NCBI RefSeq assembly: GCF_003626655.1 | Contig: NZ_RBAN01000002.1 | Span: 1-64,000 of the forward strand | DNA from: Micromonospora costi | Lineage (GTDB): Bacteria > Actinomycetota > Actinomycetes > Mycobacteriales > Micromonosporaceae | Reading direction: 5' to 3' | Length of the DNA stretch: 64,000 bases | In this document: positions 1-8,206 of the stretch, piece by piece | How positions within the stretch are numbered: the stretch's first letter is position 1 | Layout of the letters: the number at the start of each line of letters is the position of its first letter | Translations under genes and position numbers: made by a program | Notes under the pieces: model-generated | Told to the model about the DNA's origin: nothing | What the model saw: the letters and a program-made list of their open reading frames with translations, nothing else | Databases searched by the model: none

Positions 1-114
1 TCGCACGAGGAGATCCTCGAGATCATCGGGATCGTCATCAACATGAACGTCTGGACCCGACTCAAGATGGCCGAGGGCGCCACCCCCGGTCTCGCCGAGC
101 AGTCGATGTTGTGA
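1..114 (+). CDS. C-terminal tail of a carboxymuconolactone decarboxylase/AhpD-like protein (partial)
   Basis: Only the last 37 codons are in the window, open from base 1 to the TGA at 112-114. The visible stretch EEILEIIGIVINMNVWTRL resembles the last helices of carboxymuconolactone decarboxylase/AhpD-like proteins, which remove peroxides or act on lactones through a Cys pair. That Cys pair would lie upstream of the window and cannot be checked. The downstream neighbour at 326-1927 is convergent. The family call is inference from a short segment. Confidence 0.5.
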   Translation, partial: SHEEILEIIGIVINMNVWTRLKMAEGATPGLAEQSML

Positions 115-325
115 ACCCGCCCACCTGTCCCGCTTCAGTGCACGCCGTGAGCGATGACTTGCCGGGCTGCTGCCCGACGCCGAGCGAGACCCGCTCGAGG
201 ACCACCTACTGCGACAGCTGCTCATGCGCCAGATCAGCCAGCAGTGGCCGGTGCCGGGCACACGAGTCCGTCGTGTGCCGGCTGTCGCGGCCGTCCGAAT
301 GGTGGTGACCCAGGTGGGGCGAGCC

Positions 326-1927
326 CTACGAGGCCTCGGGCGGCCTCCCGACCCATCGGTCGAGGTAGGCAAGCAGCCCGCTCAGGTCGTCACCGCCCGA
401 CCGGTACCCGATGTGCCCGTCTGGGCGGACAAGGTAGAGAGCAGCCGACCCGTTGGTAACGCCGAGCCGGCGTATGGCTGGAGCAGCAGCTGACTGCCCC
501 GCCGCCGTCGGGTCGGGTGCGCCCAGGCCGTGCACGGTGAGCGCATAGCGGTCCAGCTGGGCGGTCGCGGAGGAAGGCCAGGCGTGTGGCGGCCCGCACA
601 GCACCAGATGCCAGCCAGAGGCGGCCGTGAGTTGGTGAAGCGTCGGCCCGTCGCTGGACAGGGGGGTATCGGGCAACCGGTCGCCCGGGCGTGGCCCGCG
701 GCGCGGCGCGCCGTGGCCTTGCGTTGACAACGGACTGTGCCGGTAGGTGATGCTCAGCTCCGAGATCGTCCGGAACGCGATGGAGCGCACGAACCGTGGT
801 GCCATCACGACGGGGATCAGCGCGGGCGCGACCCGGGTACGGGCGAGCCGGACCAGCGGGTTGGTGGAGGTGGCGATGGTGAACGCCCGGTCGGTGAAGC
901 GCAGGACCATCCGGCCGACCGGTGCCCGCTCCAGCTCGTAGGTATCCAGCAGCGCCGGGTCGCTGTCACCACGTAGGGCGTGGGCGATCTTCCAGCCGAG
1001 ATTGACCGCGTCCTGGACGCCGGTGTTCATGCCCTGCCCGCCGGCAGGGCTGTGGATGTGCGCGGCGTCGCCGGCGAGGAACACCGGCCCGGCGCGGTAG
1101 CGGGCGGCGGCGCGGTGGTGCAGCCGGAAGTTCGTCATCCACACCGGGTCGTGCAGGCGTATGCGTCCTCCGGTGTAGGAGTCTGCCAGTGTCTGCATTT
1201 CGTTGAGGGTGACCGGCGCATCCGACGGTGTCGGGTCGGCGGGCGGGCGCATCAGCAGCATCCGCCAGCTGGCCGGATGGCCAAGCGGGAAGAAGAACAG
1301 CATTCCCCGCTCGGCCAGGAACGCGTGCGCGGCTCCCCCGTCGAGGCTGTCGGCCTCCAGGTCGGCCAGCACGAAAGTCTGCGGATAGGTGCCGCCCTCG
1401 AACCCGATCCCTGCGAGGTGACGGACGGTGCTGTGCGCGCCGTCGCATCCCACCACGTATCGGGCCGTCACGTGCTCCTCCCGGCCGTCGCCGTGTCGAA
1501 GGGACGCTACCGCGCCGTCGACACCGCGCTCGAGGCCAACCAGCTCGACGCCGCGCTCGATATGGACACCGACGTCGTTCAGGTGCTGACCGAGCAATCG
1601 CTCGGTCTCCGCCTGCGACAGAAACAGCAGATAGGGGTACGCGGTGTCCTGCATGCCCAGGTCGAACAGCGGCACTGACCGTTCCCTGCCGTGCGTATGC
1701 AGAGACATTCGCATCGCAGGATTACCGGCCGCTACCAGCTTGTCCGTCACACCGAGATTTCTGAGCACCTCAAGGGTGCGGGGCTGGATCGCCAGCGCCC
1801 GAGATTCGTGAGCCCGGTCCCAGGCCCGATCTATCAACCGTACCTGCGCGCCGAAGGCCATCAACTGGCTGGCAAGAGCCAAGCCGGTTGGTCCCGCGCC
1901 GACCACCAACACCTGGACGGAATTCAT
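326..1927 (-). CDS. FAD-dependent aromatic monooxygenase (PHBH/MhpA-like)
   Basis: A 533-residue group A flavoprotein monooxygenase, a family that hydroxylates aromatic or polyketide substrates with NAD(P)H and O2. The N-terminal FAD-binding motif is LVVGAGPTGLALAS (residues 7-20), the DG motif is GCDGAHSTVR (about 160-169), and the second FAD motif is VFLAGDAAHIHSPAGGQG (about 282-299). The roughly 130 residues after the catalytic core match the thioredoxin-like C-terminal domain common in this subfamily. The ATG start sits two codons before VQVLVVGAG, as is usual, although the ribosome binding site is weak. It is a single gene with no operon partner. The substrate cannot be read from sequence. 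Confidence 0.9.
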   Translation of the reverse strand: MNSVQVLVVGAGPTGLALASQLMAFGAQVRLIDRAWDRAHESRALAIQPRTLEVLRNLGVTDKLVAAGNPAMRMSLHTHGRERSVPLFDLGMQDTAYPYLLFLSQAETERLLGQHLNDVGVHIERGVELVGLERGVDGAVASLRHGDGREEHVTARYVVGCDGAHSTVRHLAGIGFEGGTYPQTFVLADLEADSLDGGAAHAFLAERGMLFFFPLGHPASWRMLLMRPPADPTPSDAPVTLNEMQTLADSYTGGRIRLHDPVWMTNFRLHHRAAARYRAGPVFLAGDAAHIHSPAGGQGMNTGVQDAVNLGWKIAHALRGDSDPALLDTYELERAPVGRMVLRFTDRAFTIATSTNPLVRLARTRVAPALIPVVMAPRFVRSIAFRTISELSITYRHSPLSTQGHGAPRRGPRPGDRLPDTPLSSDGPTLHQLTAASGWHLVLCGPPHAWPSSATAQLDRYALTVHGLGAPDPTAAGQSAAAPAIRRLGVTNGSAALYLVRPDGHIGYRSGGDDLSGLLAYLDRWVGRPPEAS

Positions 1928-2339
1928 TGGTTGAGGCTTGTTCGTGAGGACGTCATCGGGAACCTCCCCCGACCAGCCGCGTCCCGTCGCTTACGCCGAC
2001 CACGAGACACCTCCTCGCGTCGTGGGACTGGTGGTGTCCAAGCCCGACGATAGCCCGGCTGGCCGCACGTAGGGAGACGCATATGCGACCTCACGGCGGT
2101 GGCTACCAGACGACGGGTTGGCATCTGGCGGCGTGAGCGGGGCGGCGGTTGCAGAGTCAGGCACTGTTGCGGAGGCGGCGTACAACGGCGTCAGACCTAT
2201 GCGGCTGAGTTGTTTCCCACCGGCCCTGAAGCGCATCGACGATCGTGGCCGTCGCCGTCATCGCGGGCATCATCGCGCTCGTGGGCTGACCCCAACCGGC
2301 CCCACGACGTCACCAGTTGGCGCGTCAGCCCGCCGGCGC
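1928..2339. other. Intergenic stretch, no gene recognised
   Basis: About 410 bases between the monooxygenase start and a decayed recombinase gene. The open frames here are short and have no recognisable motifs. It presumably holds the monooxygenase promoter, but no clear -35/-10 pair was found. Confidence 0.5.
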
Positions 2340-2590
2340 CAACGTTGGGGGCTTCGGCTTGAGCCGGAACGTACACGCAACTTTCTGCCGGTAGATCTCC
2401 TGCGTCTACGGGTCCAGGGGTTGCACCAGCGGCCGAAACGCCGGGCCACTGGGGCTCGGCCCAGGCGAAGCCAGGTGGAGATGGCGTCAGCGGCGAGGCT
2501 CCGACCCACGCCCGCTGCGGGAACAACCGGCCGGTGTCGTGGAACGCCTTGGCCGTCTTCATGGCCGAGCAGCCGGACCGTTTCCCCGCG
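2340..2590 (-). pseudogene. Decayed serine recombinase, two fused fragments
   Basis: Read on the minus strand this is the debris of a recombinase closely related to the intact one at 52880-54925. One piece keeps TGRLFPQRAW, identical to the intact protein's mid region. The other keeps TQEIYRQKVA followed by FRL, matching the intact C-terminal TQEIYQQKVAGSFRL. Between them most of the coding region is deleted, and the second piece carries a TAG just before TQE and a frameshift. The similarity is also plain at DNA level. It records a second, older insertion of this recombinase family. Confidence 0.75.
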
Positions 2591-2701
2591 GTGATCGCGA
2601 CAACCAGAATCGCCGGACACACCGTTACCGAGACAGCCCCGGCCGATCAACGATGAACTCGAGGTTGTCCGAAATAAGAACTTCGACGAGTAAGTGAAGG
2701 G

Positions 2702-3928
2702 TTACCGGGACGCGAGTCGGGCCTGTCGGAGCAGGTACTCGCGTTCCGGGATGCTCGCCGTCTGCTGTGCGGCGGCGCGGTAGTGGGCGGCGGCTGCCTG
2801 GTGATCACCGGCTTGGTGGAGCAGGTGGGCTCGTACGGCGGCGAGGCGGTGGTTGCCCGTCATCCGAGAATCGGAGTCGAGCGTTTCCAGCAGCGCCAGG
2901 CCGGCCTTGGGTCCGTAGACCATGGCGGTGGCGACGGCACGGTTGAGGGTGACGACGGGGTTGTCGTCGAGACGCTGGAGCATTTCGTACAGGTTGAGGA
3001 TGTGCGGCCAGTCAGTGTCCTCGGCGCGGGCGGCTTGGTTGTGCGCCGCGGCGATCGCCGCCTGGATCTGGTAGGGGCCCGGTCGGCGGTGTGCCAATGC
3101 GGCGGTGAGCAGCATGACGCCCTGGTGGATCATGCGGCGATCCCAGCGGCTGCGGTCCTGCTCTGCCAGTGGCACCAGTTCACCCGCGGGACCGGTGCGC
3201 GCCGCCCGGCGGGCATCGGTGAGTAGCAGCAGGGCGAGCAGGCCGGCGGCTTCGGCATCGTCGGTGCGGGCCTGGTGGAGGGTACGGGCGAGCCGGATCG
3301 CCTCGGTGGCCAGGTCCGTGCGCTGCAGGGCAGCACCCGAGCTCGCGGTGTGTCCTTCGTTGAAGATGAGGTAGAGAACGTGGAGTACCGCCCGCAACCG
3401 ACCGTCGTAGTCGTCCGGGGTGGGCGGTTCGAACCTGGCGCCGGCGTCCTTGATGCGCTGCTTGGCGCGGCTGATTCGCTGTGCCAGCGTTGCTTCGGGC
3501 ACGAGCAACGCGTGGGCGATCTCCGCCGTGGTCAGCCCGCCCACCGCTCGCAGGGTCAGCGCGATCTGCGAGGCTGCGGTGAGCGCGGGATGGCAGCACA
3601 GGAGAAGCAGCGTCAGGGTGTCATCGGACGGTGTGTCGCCGATGTCGGCCGCCGGAGCCAGCCAGTCGGCGGGTGTTGTCTGCGTCGCGAGTGCCGTCTC
3701 GCGGCGCAGGCGGGACTGCTCGCTGCGCAGGTGGTCGATCAGGCGCCGGGAGGCGACGCGGATCAGCCAGCCACGCGGGTTGTCTGGTACGCCTTCGGCG
3801 GGCCATTGCGTCGTCGCGGCCAGCAGGGCTTCCTGAGTGGCATCCTCGGCCTCGTCGAAGTGCCCATAGCGGCGCGTCACCGCTGCCAAGACCTGAGGCG
3901 CCAGTTCGCGCAGCAGGTCAGCGCTCAT
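2702..3928 (-). CDS. ECF-type RNA polymerase sigma factor with C-terminal extension
   Basis: A 408-residue sigma factor. Region 2 is at the N terminus (GHFDEAEDATQEALLAA, then NPRGWLIRVASRRLIDHLR) and region 4 near residues 130-165 (LTTAEIAHALLVPEATLAQR). A long C-terminal tail of more than 200 residues is typical of the ECF group encoded beside DGPF/YCII-related proteins. The ATG at 3926-3928 was chosen because it begins right before region 2 and overlaps the stop of the upstream DGPF gene by 4 bases (ATGA). That gives translational coupling. No anti-sigma factor is adjacent. The C-terminal tail or the DGPF protein may supply control, as proposed for this ECF group. Confidence 0.92.
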   Translation of the reverse strand: MSADLLRELAPQVLAAVTRRYGHFDEAEDATQEALLAATTQWPAEGVPDNPRGWLIRVASRRLIDHLRSEQSRLRRETALATQTTPADWLAPAADIGDTPSDDTLTLLLLCCHPALTAASQIALTLRAVGGLTTAEIAHALLVPEATLAQRISRAKQRIKDAGARFEPPTPDDYDGRLRAVLHVLYLIFNEGHTASSGAALQRTDLATEAIRLARTLHQARTDDAEAAGLLALLLLTDARRAARTGPAGELVPLAEQDRSRWDRRMIHQGVMLLTAALAHRRPGPYQIQAAIAAAHNQAARAEDTDWPHILNLYEMLQRLDDNPVVTLNRAVATAMVYGPKAGLALLETLDSDSRMTGNHRLAAVRAHLLHQAGDHQAAAAHYRAAAQQTASIPEREYLLRQARLASR

Positions 3929-4293
3929 CCGTGCACGGGTCGCAGTTCGACGCGGGTGGACACGACGCCGGCGAACCGTGCTGCCAGCTCCACCGCCCGT
4001 TCGTGGGTCGCCACGTCGATGATGCCGAACCCGGCCAGAAACTCCTTGGTTTCGGCGTAGGGCCCGTCGGAGACCACCGGCGTGCCGCCGTGGTTGTCGA
4101 TCGTCTGCGCGGATGCCGGTTCGGACAGCCCGAAGGCGGTGACCAGCTCGCCAGTGGCGGCCAGTTCCTTCTGCAGCGCCTGCATCGCTTCGAAGTGGGC
4201 GGCGATCTCCGCGGGTGACATCGCGTTCGGGCCGGTACCGGCCAGCGCTTCCCAGGCCGACGGGCTGCCGTAGGTCATCACCATGTACTTCAC
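3925..4293 (-). CDS. DGPF-domain (YCII-related) protein
   Basis: A 122-residue YCII/DGPF-family protein. The signature is VSDGPYAETKEFLAGFGI in the middle, with the usual N-terminal VKYMVMTYG strand. A GTG start at 4291-4293 fits the family's normal beginning and has a near-perfect ribosome binding site (GGAGGTGA) just upstream; an ATG ten codons earlier is possible. The gene overlaps the ECF sigma gene by ATGA, so the two form one operon. The biochemical role is unknown. The family is thought to be a partner in regulation of this class of ECF factor. Confidence 0.9.
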   Translation of the reverse strand: MKYMVMTYGSPSAWEALAGTGPNAMSPAEIAAHFEAMQALQKELAATGELVTAFGLSEPASAQTIDNHGGTPVVSDGPYAETKEFLAGFGIIDVATHERAVELAARFAGVVSTRVELRPVHG

Positions 4294-4544
4294 CGTCACC
4301 TCCGCGTTCGCTCGATCGGACATTGATACCAGATGACAACGGTCGGCTCCGGCCGGCGGTCGCGGGCCTACCCGGTGCGGTGCGTGTTCTCCACGCGCCA
4401 AGCCCACGCCGGTGGCACAACCCTGACCGTGGGCCTCCGCCGCGGCGGAAAACATCTTCAAAAAATCTCGACCGGCGTGTAGAGAACCGGTGGCCGGCTC
4501 CGACGTCTCGGGCACAGCATCGATGATCCGACGAGGAGAGCCCA

Positions 4545-4958
4545 ATGACCGCCAGCATCACCACCCGTTCCGCCAGCCGCTCGACCGCGCTGCGCCGCAC
4601 CGGATCGATCGCCCGATGGGTACTGCAGGTGTTCCTCGCCGTGCAGTTCGCCTCGGGCGGGGTCCTCAAGCTCATCGGCGACGCGCGAATGGTCGACCTG
4701 TTCACCGACATCGGGGTGGGGCAATGGCTGCGCTACCTCGTCGGCGTCTGCGAGGTGGCGGCTGCCATCGGCCTGCTGGTTCCGCGGCTGGCTGCGCTGG
4801 CCGCCCTCGGCCTCACCGGGCTCATGCTCGGGGCCGTGGCCACCAACCTGCTGATCGGCGCGAACCCCGCGATGCCAGCCGCGTTCCTGCTGGTCGCCGG
4901 CGTCATCGTCTACAGCCGGCGCACTCAGCTGCGCCGCCCCATCGCCCCCACCCGCTGA
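4545..4958 (+). CDS. DoxX-like small membrane protein
   Basis: A 137-residue integral membrane protein with four predicted membrane segments after a basic N terminus of about 25 residues. The first carries the family pattern LAVQFASGGVLKLIG; the others are rich in Leu/Ala and end in a basic tail (YSRRTQLRRP). This fits the DoxX-like/DUF4383-type families, often linked to redox or small-molecule handling but without an assigned reaction. It starts at an ATG preceded by GAGGAG and is followed 46 bases later by a co-oriented DUF1579-like gene, probably in the same operon. Confidence 0.78.
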   Translation: MTASITTRSASRSTALRRTGSIARWVLQVFLAVQFASGGVLKLIGDARMVDLFTDIGVGQWLRYLVGVCEVAAAIGLLVPRLAALAALGLTGLMLGAVATNLLIGANPAMPAAFLLVAGVIVYSRRTQLRRPIAPTR

Positions 4959-5004
4959 CACCCCGACCGCTCACCCACCCAATCTGGTGAAAGGAACCAC
5001 GGCC

Positions 5005-5445
5005 ATGACCGACGAGATCCTCGGCGGCGCCCCGTCCGCCAACACCCCCCGCCCGACCCTGAAGACCCTCGACGTGCTGGTCGGCACCTGGCACGTGTCC
5101 GGGCCCGGGCACCACGGCACCGTCACCTACGAGTGGATGCCGGGCGGTCACTTCTTGGTCCAGCACGTCGACCTGATCCAAGACGGCCGTTCCACCACCG
5201 GCGTCGAGTACATCGGGTACGACGCCGACAGCGGCACGCTGAAATCGCACTTCTTCGGCAGTACCGGAGACATCCTGGAGTACGTGTACGAGATGAACGA
5301 CCGGGAGCTGACCATCTGGTTCGGCCAGCCGGGCTCGCCGGCGCGGTATCGCGGGACCTTCGACGCGGAGGGCACCAGCGCCACCGGAGCGTGGGCCTGG
5401 CCCGGCGGCGGCTACGAGTCCGCCATGACCCGCGTCCGCCCCTGA
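5005..5445 (+). CDS. DUF1579-like hypothetical protein
   Basis: A 146-residue soluble protein built of alternating beta strands. It contains LDVLVGTWHVSG and WMPGGHFLVQHVD near the N terminus and YEMNDRELTIWFG centrally. These match the lipocalin-like DUF1579/heme-binding-fold style proteins. The ATG at 5005 was preferred over an ATG six codons upstream because AAAGGAA lies at suitable distance and the upstream residues look unconserved. It follows the DoxX-like gene and ends just before a strong hairpin. The function is unknown. Confidence 0.75.
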   Translation: MTDEILGGAPSANTPRPTLKTLDVLVGTWHVSGPGHHGTVTYEWMPGGHFLVQHVDLIQDGRSTTGVEYIGYDADSGTLKSHFFGSTGDILEYVYEMNDRELTIWFGQPGSPARYRGTFDAEGTSATGAWAWPGGGYESAMTRVRP

Positions 5446-5460
5446 ACCGGCAACGCCGGG

Positions 5461-5491
5461 CGGCTCGACACCCTGTGCAGGTGTCGAGCCG
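5461..5491 (+). terminator. Hairpin terminator after the DUF1579-like gene
   Basis: A perfect 12-base stem (CGGCTCGACACC paired with GGTGTCGAGCCG) with a 7-base loop begins 16 bases after the stop codon. There is no T-run, as is usual for high-GC actinomycete terminators. Confidence 0.75.
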
Positions 5492-5830
5492 CCGTGACGG
5501 GAGTTGGCCGGGCTGCCGCTGCCGCTGAAGCGGGATCGGCCGGGTCGGACGTGTTGGCGGTGAAGGTGGCTGCCCGAAGGGGTGCCGGGATGGCCCGCGG
5601 TCAGCGGTTTACCACCGCCGACACTCTGCTGGTGGCCGGCGCCGCCACGCTGGCGGAGCTGCCCTGACGACGAGCATCCTCCTCGGCACCTTCCGCCCGC
5701 CCCTGGGCTGAACCGAGACATGCGCGGAGGCGCATGTTCGCATACCTGCCGTGCACGTGACACGCGCTGTTCCCTTGACCCGGCGAGATTGTCCGGCGGA
5801 CCACTTTCCCTGATCCGACTGGAGCAGCAC
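5492..5830. other. Intergenic region before the PHP gene
   Basis: About 340 bases with no convincing gene. A short plus-strand frame near 5590-5667 has no recognisable motif. It must contain the promoter of the PHP-domain operon, which I could not place. Confidence 0.4.
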
Positions 5831-7528
5831 ATGGGCCACGGCCACGCGCACGATCACGATCACGATCACGACTCGGCAGCCGGCGGCGACGTACGCCCGG
5901 CGCTGGACCTCGCCGTCCCGGACGCGGAACTGGCGCCCGGCGACCTCAGCCGGCGCGGCTTCCTGCGCAGCGCGGGCCTGCTGGGCGCCGGCGCGGCCAC
6001 CACCGTGCTGGCGAGCGGCACCCCGGCCTTCGCGGGGGGCCACGACCACGGGCCCGGCGGCGACCACGGCCGCACCGGCGAGTTCCAATGGCTGGCCGGT
6101 GACCACCACATCCACACCCAGTACAGCTCGGACGCGATGTACCGGGTGGTCGACCAGGCTCGCCACGCCCGGGCGTACGGGCTGGACTGGATGGTCGTCA
6201 CCGACCACGGCAGCGCCGCCCACGCCAAGATCGGTGTGGAGAAGGTCAACCCGGACATCGTCGCCGCCCGCGCCCAGCTCAAGGACCTGCTGATCTACCA
6301 GGGCCTGGAGTGGAACATTCCGGCCGCCGAGCACGCCACCGTCTTCGTCCACCCGGGACGCAACGAGGTGGCCGTGCTCAAGGAGTTCGAGAACGCCTTC
6401 GACGGCAGCGTCAAGAACGCGGGCGACTCCGCCCCGGCCAACGAGGCGCTCGCCATCGCCGGCATCAAGTTCCTCGGCGAGGCGGTCCGCAAGCGCCGCG
6501 TCGAGGGTGCGCTCTTCCTGGCCAACCACCCGGCCCGTCGTGGCATCGACTCCCCGCACGAGATCCGCGCCTGGCGGGACGCCGACCCCAGCGTGGCGAT
6601 CGGCATGGAGGGCGCCCCCGGCCACCAGGCCGCCGGTCTGCCGGGCGGCGGCCGCAACCGCGGCTACTACGACAACAGCCCGTCCGCGGCGTCGTTCCCC
6701 GGCTACCCGCTGGAGAGTTACCGCACCTGGGGCGGATTCGACTGGATGACCGCCACCGTCGGCGGCCTCTGGGACAGCCTGCTCGCCGAGGGCCGGGCCT
6801 GGTGGATCAGCGCCAACTCCGACTCGCACGTCAACTACCTGGACACCTCGCAGCGGGGGCCGGACAGCAACTTCGACCTCAACGGCAGGCACGACGACCC
6901 GGTTTACGGCCCGCTGCTCAGCACGGCCGGCGACTACTGGCCGGGCCAGTACAGCCGTACGCACGTGGGCGCGAGCTCGTTCAGCTACGGGTCCGTTATG
7001 GACGGTCTGCGCGCCGGGCGGGTCTGGGTGGACCACGGCGGCCTGATCAAGGCGCTCGACGTCCGTGCCCGGGTCGCGGGCGACCGGCGCCGGGACTCGG
7101 GTACGCCGCTGGGTGGTGTGCTGCGGGTCAAGCGCGGCACGGTCGTCGAGGTGACGATCGACATCGACCTGGCGGACATCCCGAACTGGTCGCAGTTCGT
7201 GCCGGTGCTGGCCCGGGTCGACGTGATCGCGGGCCGGGTGACCGGCCCGGTCGCCGACAGGGACGCCTTCACCGCCCCGAACACCAAGGTGGTGAAGTCC
7301 TTCGAGGTCGCCAAGGGCACCGGCAAGGTCTCCTTCACCTACTCCTTCGGCCGCGTGGACCAGCCGTTCTACCTGCGCGTCCGGGGTACGGACGGCAAGC
7401 GGAGCCAGCCCGGCCTCATGGGCGCGGCGGTCGACCCGTTCGGCCCGGCGCTGGACGTCACCGGCGCCGCGGACCCGTGGGAGGACCTGTGGTTCTACGC
7501 CAACCCCATCTGGATCCTGCCGCAGTGA
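5831..7528 (+). CDS. Tat-exported PHP-domain metal-dependent phosphoesterase-like protein
   Basis: A 565-residue protein. Residues 1-20 form a His/Asp-rich metal-binding-like leader (HGHAHDHDHDHD). Residues 39-70 carry a twin-arginine signal (SRRGFLRSAG, hydrophobic core, then PAFAGG), and a second short His-rich patch follows. The PHP domain begins near residue 90 with DHHIHTQYSSD and VTDHGS and continues with VFVHPGRNEV, NHPARRG and SANSDSHVNY, all metal-ligand type motifs. The start at 5831 has GGAG six bases upstream. It probably acts outside the membrane on phosphoesters. The downstream gene overlaps its stop codon, so the two are translationally coupled. The histidines lie before the Tat motif, which is unusual. 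Confidence 0.85.
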   Translation: MGHGHAHDHDHDHDSAAGGDVRPALDLAVPDAELAPGDLSRRGFLRSAGLLGAGAATTVLASGTPAFAGGHDHGPGGDHGRTGEFQWLAGDHHIHTQYSSDAMYRVVDQARHARAYGLDWMVVTDHGSAAHAKIGVEKVNPDIVAARAQLKDLLIYQGLEWNIPAAEHATVFVHPGRNEVAVLKEFENAFDGSVKNAGDSAPANEALAIAGIKFLGEAVRKRRVEGALFLANHPARRGIDSPHEIRAWRDADPSVAIGMEGAPGHQAAGLPGGGRNRGYYDNSPSAASFPGYPLESYRTWGGFDWMTATVGGLWDSLLAEGRAWWISANSDSHVNYLDTSQRGPDSNFDLNGRHDDPVYGPLLSTAGDYWPGQYSRTHVGASSFSYGSVMDGLRAGRVWVDHGGLIKALDVRARVAGDRRRDSGTPLGGVLRVKRGTVVEVTIDIDLADIPNWSQFVPVLARVDVIAGRVTGPVADRDAFTAPNTKVVKSFEVAKGTGKVSFTYSFGRVDQPFYLRVRGTDGKRSQPGLMGAAVDPFGPALDVTGAADPWEDLWFYANPIWILPQ

Positions 7529-8037
7529 TCCTCGGCCTCAGCCTCGGCCACCGGACCGTCCGCGAGGCGGAGCACTGGCTGGCCGCGTACGTCGTGTCGC
7601 TCGGCCTGCCGGACCTGGTGGCCTGCACCCACCTGGTCGCCGCGCCGTACCCGCACGTGGCGCTCAGCGTGGCCGTGCCGGCGGCCACCGAGCGGTTGGC
7701 CGAGCTGCCGGCCACCCCGCCGGAGCTGCGCGACGCGGCGGACCGGGCGGCGGCCGCACACGAGGCCCGCCGGTCGGGCCGGGCCGTGCGCTATCCGGGC
7801 GTGGACCGGCTGGTCGGGACGCTCACCGTCGGCGAGGTGCTGGCGGCGAGCACGATCGAGCGGATCGTGGTGCTCGGCGGTGCAACCGCCGGATCCGACA
7901 CGCCGCTGGACACCCGGAACTTCGTCCGGCCCGAGTGGCGCGACGGTGAGTTGGTGCTGATGACCATGCCGCACCACACGGGGGGTCTGGCCCCGTTCGA
8001 GGTACCCGACCCGACGCCCTGCTGCGCCGACCACTGA
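7525..8037 (+). CDS. Uncharacterised protein coupled to the PHP-domain protein
   Basis: A 170-residue protein I do not recognise. It starts at a GTG that overlaps the PHP gene stop (GTGA, 7525-7528) and has no signal peptide or membrane segment. The middle is helical and rich in Ala/Glu/Arg. The last residues, PDPTPCCADH, contain an adjacent Cys pair and a terminal His, reminiscent of a metal or redox site. The tight overlap suggests it works with the PHP protein, for example as a maturation or cytosolic partner. That is inference from context only. Confidence 0.7.
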   Translation: MILGLSLGHRTVREAEHWLAAYVVSLGLPDLVACTHLVAAPYPHVALSVAVPAATERLAELPATPPELRDAADRAAAAHEARRSGRAVRYPGVDRLVGTLTVGEVLAASTIERIVVLGGATAGSDTPLDTRNFVRPEWRDGELVLMTMPHHTGGLAPFEVPDPTPCCADH

Positions 8038-8038
8038 A

Positions 8039-8079
8039 CCCGGGCGCGGTCCGCTCGTGTGCGGCGGACCGCGCCCGGG
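8039..8079 (+). terminator. Strong hairpin terminator of the PHP operon
   Basis: A perfect 16-base stem (CCCGGGCGCGGTCCGC and its complement) with a 9-base loop begins two bases after the stop codon at 8035-8037. Confidence 0.85.
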
Positions 8080-8206
8080 CCTCGGCGACGGTCAGCTGCG
8101 CCGGAAGGCGTACCGGCGGGGCTGGCTGGTCCGCTGGCTGCTCCGGGCCGGCGCCGGTCGGTCCGGCGCCGGCCGGTGGACCGGCCACCGGTGCAGCTGC
8201 CGCTTC

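Noticed and set aside
5609..7036. A 475-codon minus-strand frame under the PHP gene
   Set aside because: Val/Gly/Arg-rich shadow without motifs; the plus strand has PHP and Tat signatures.
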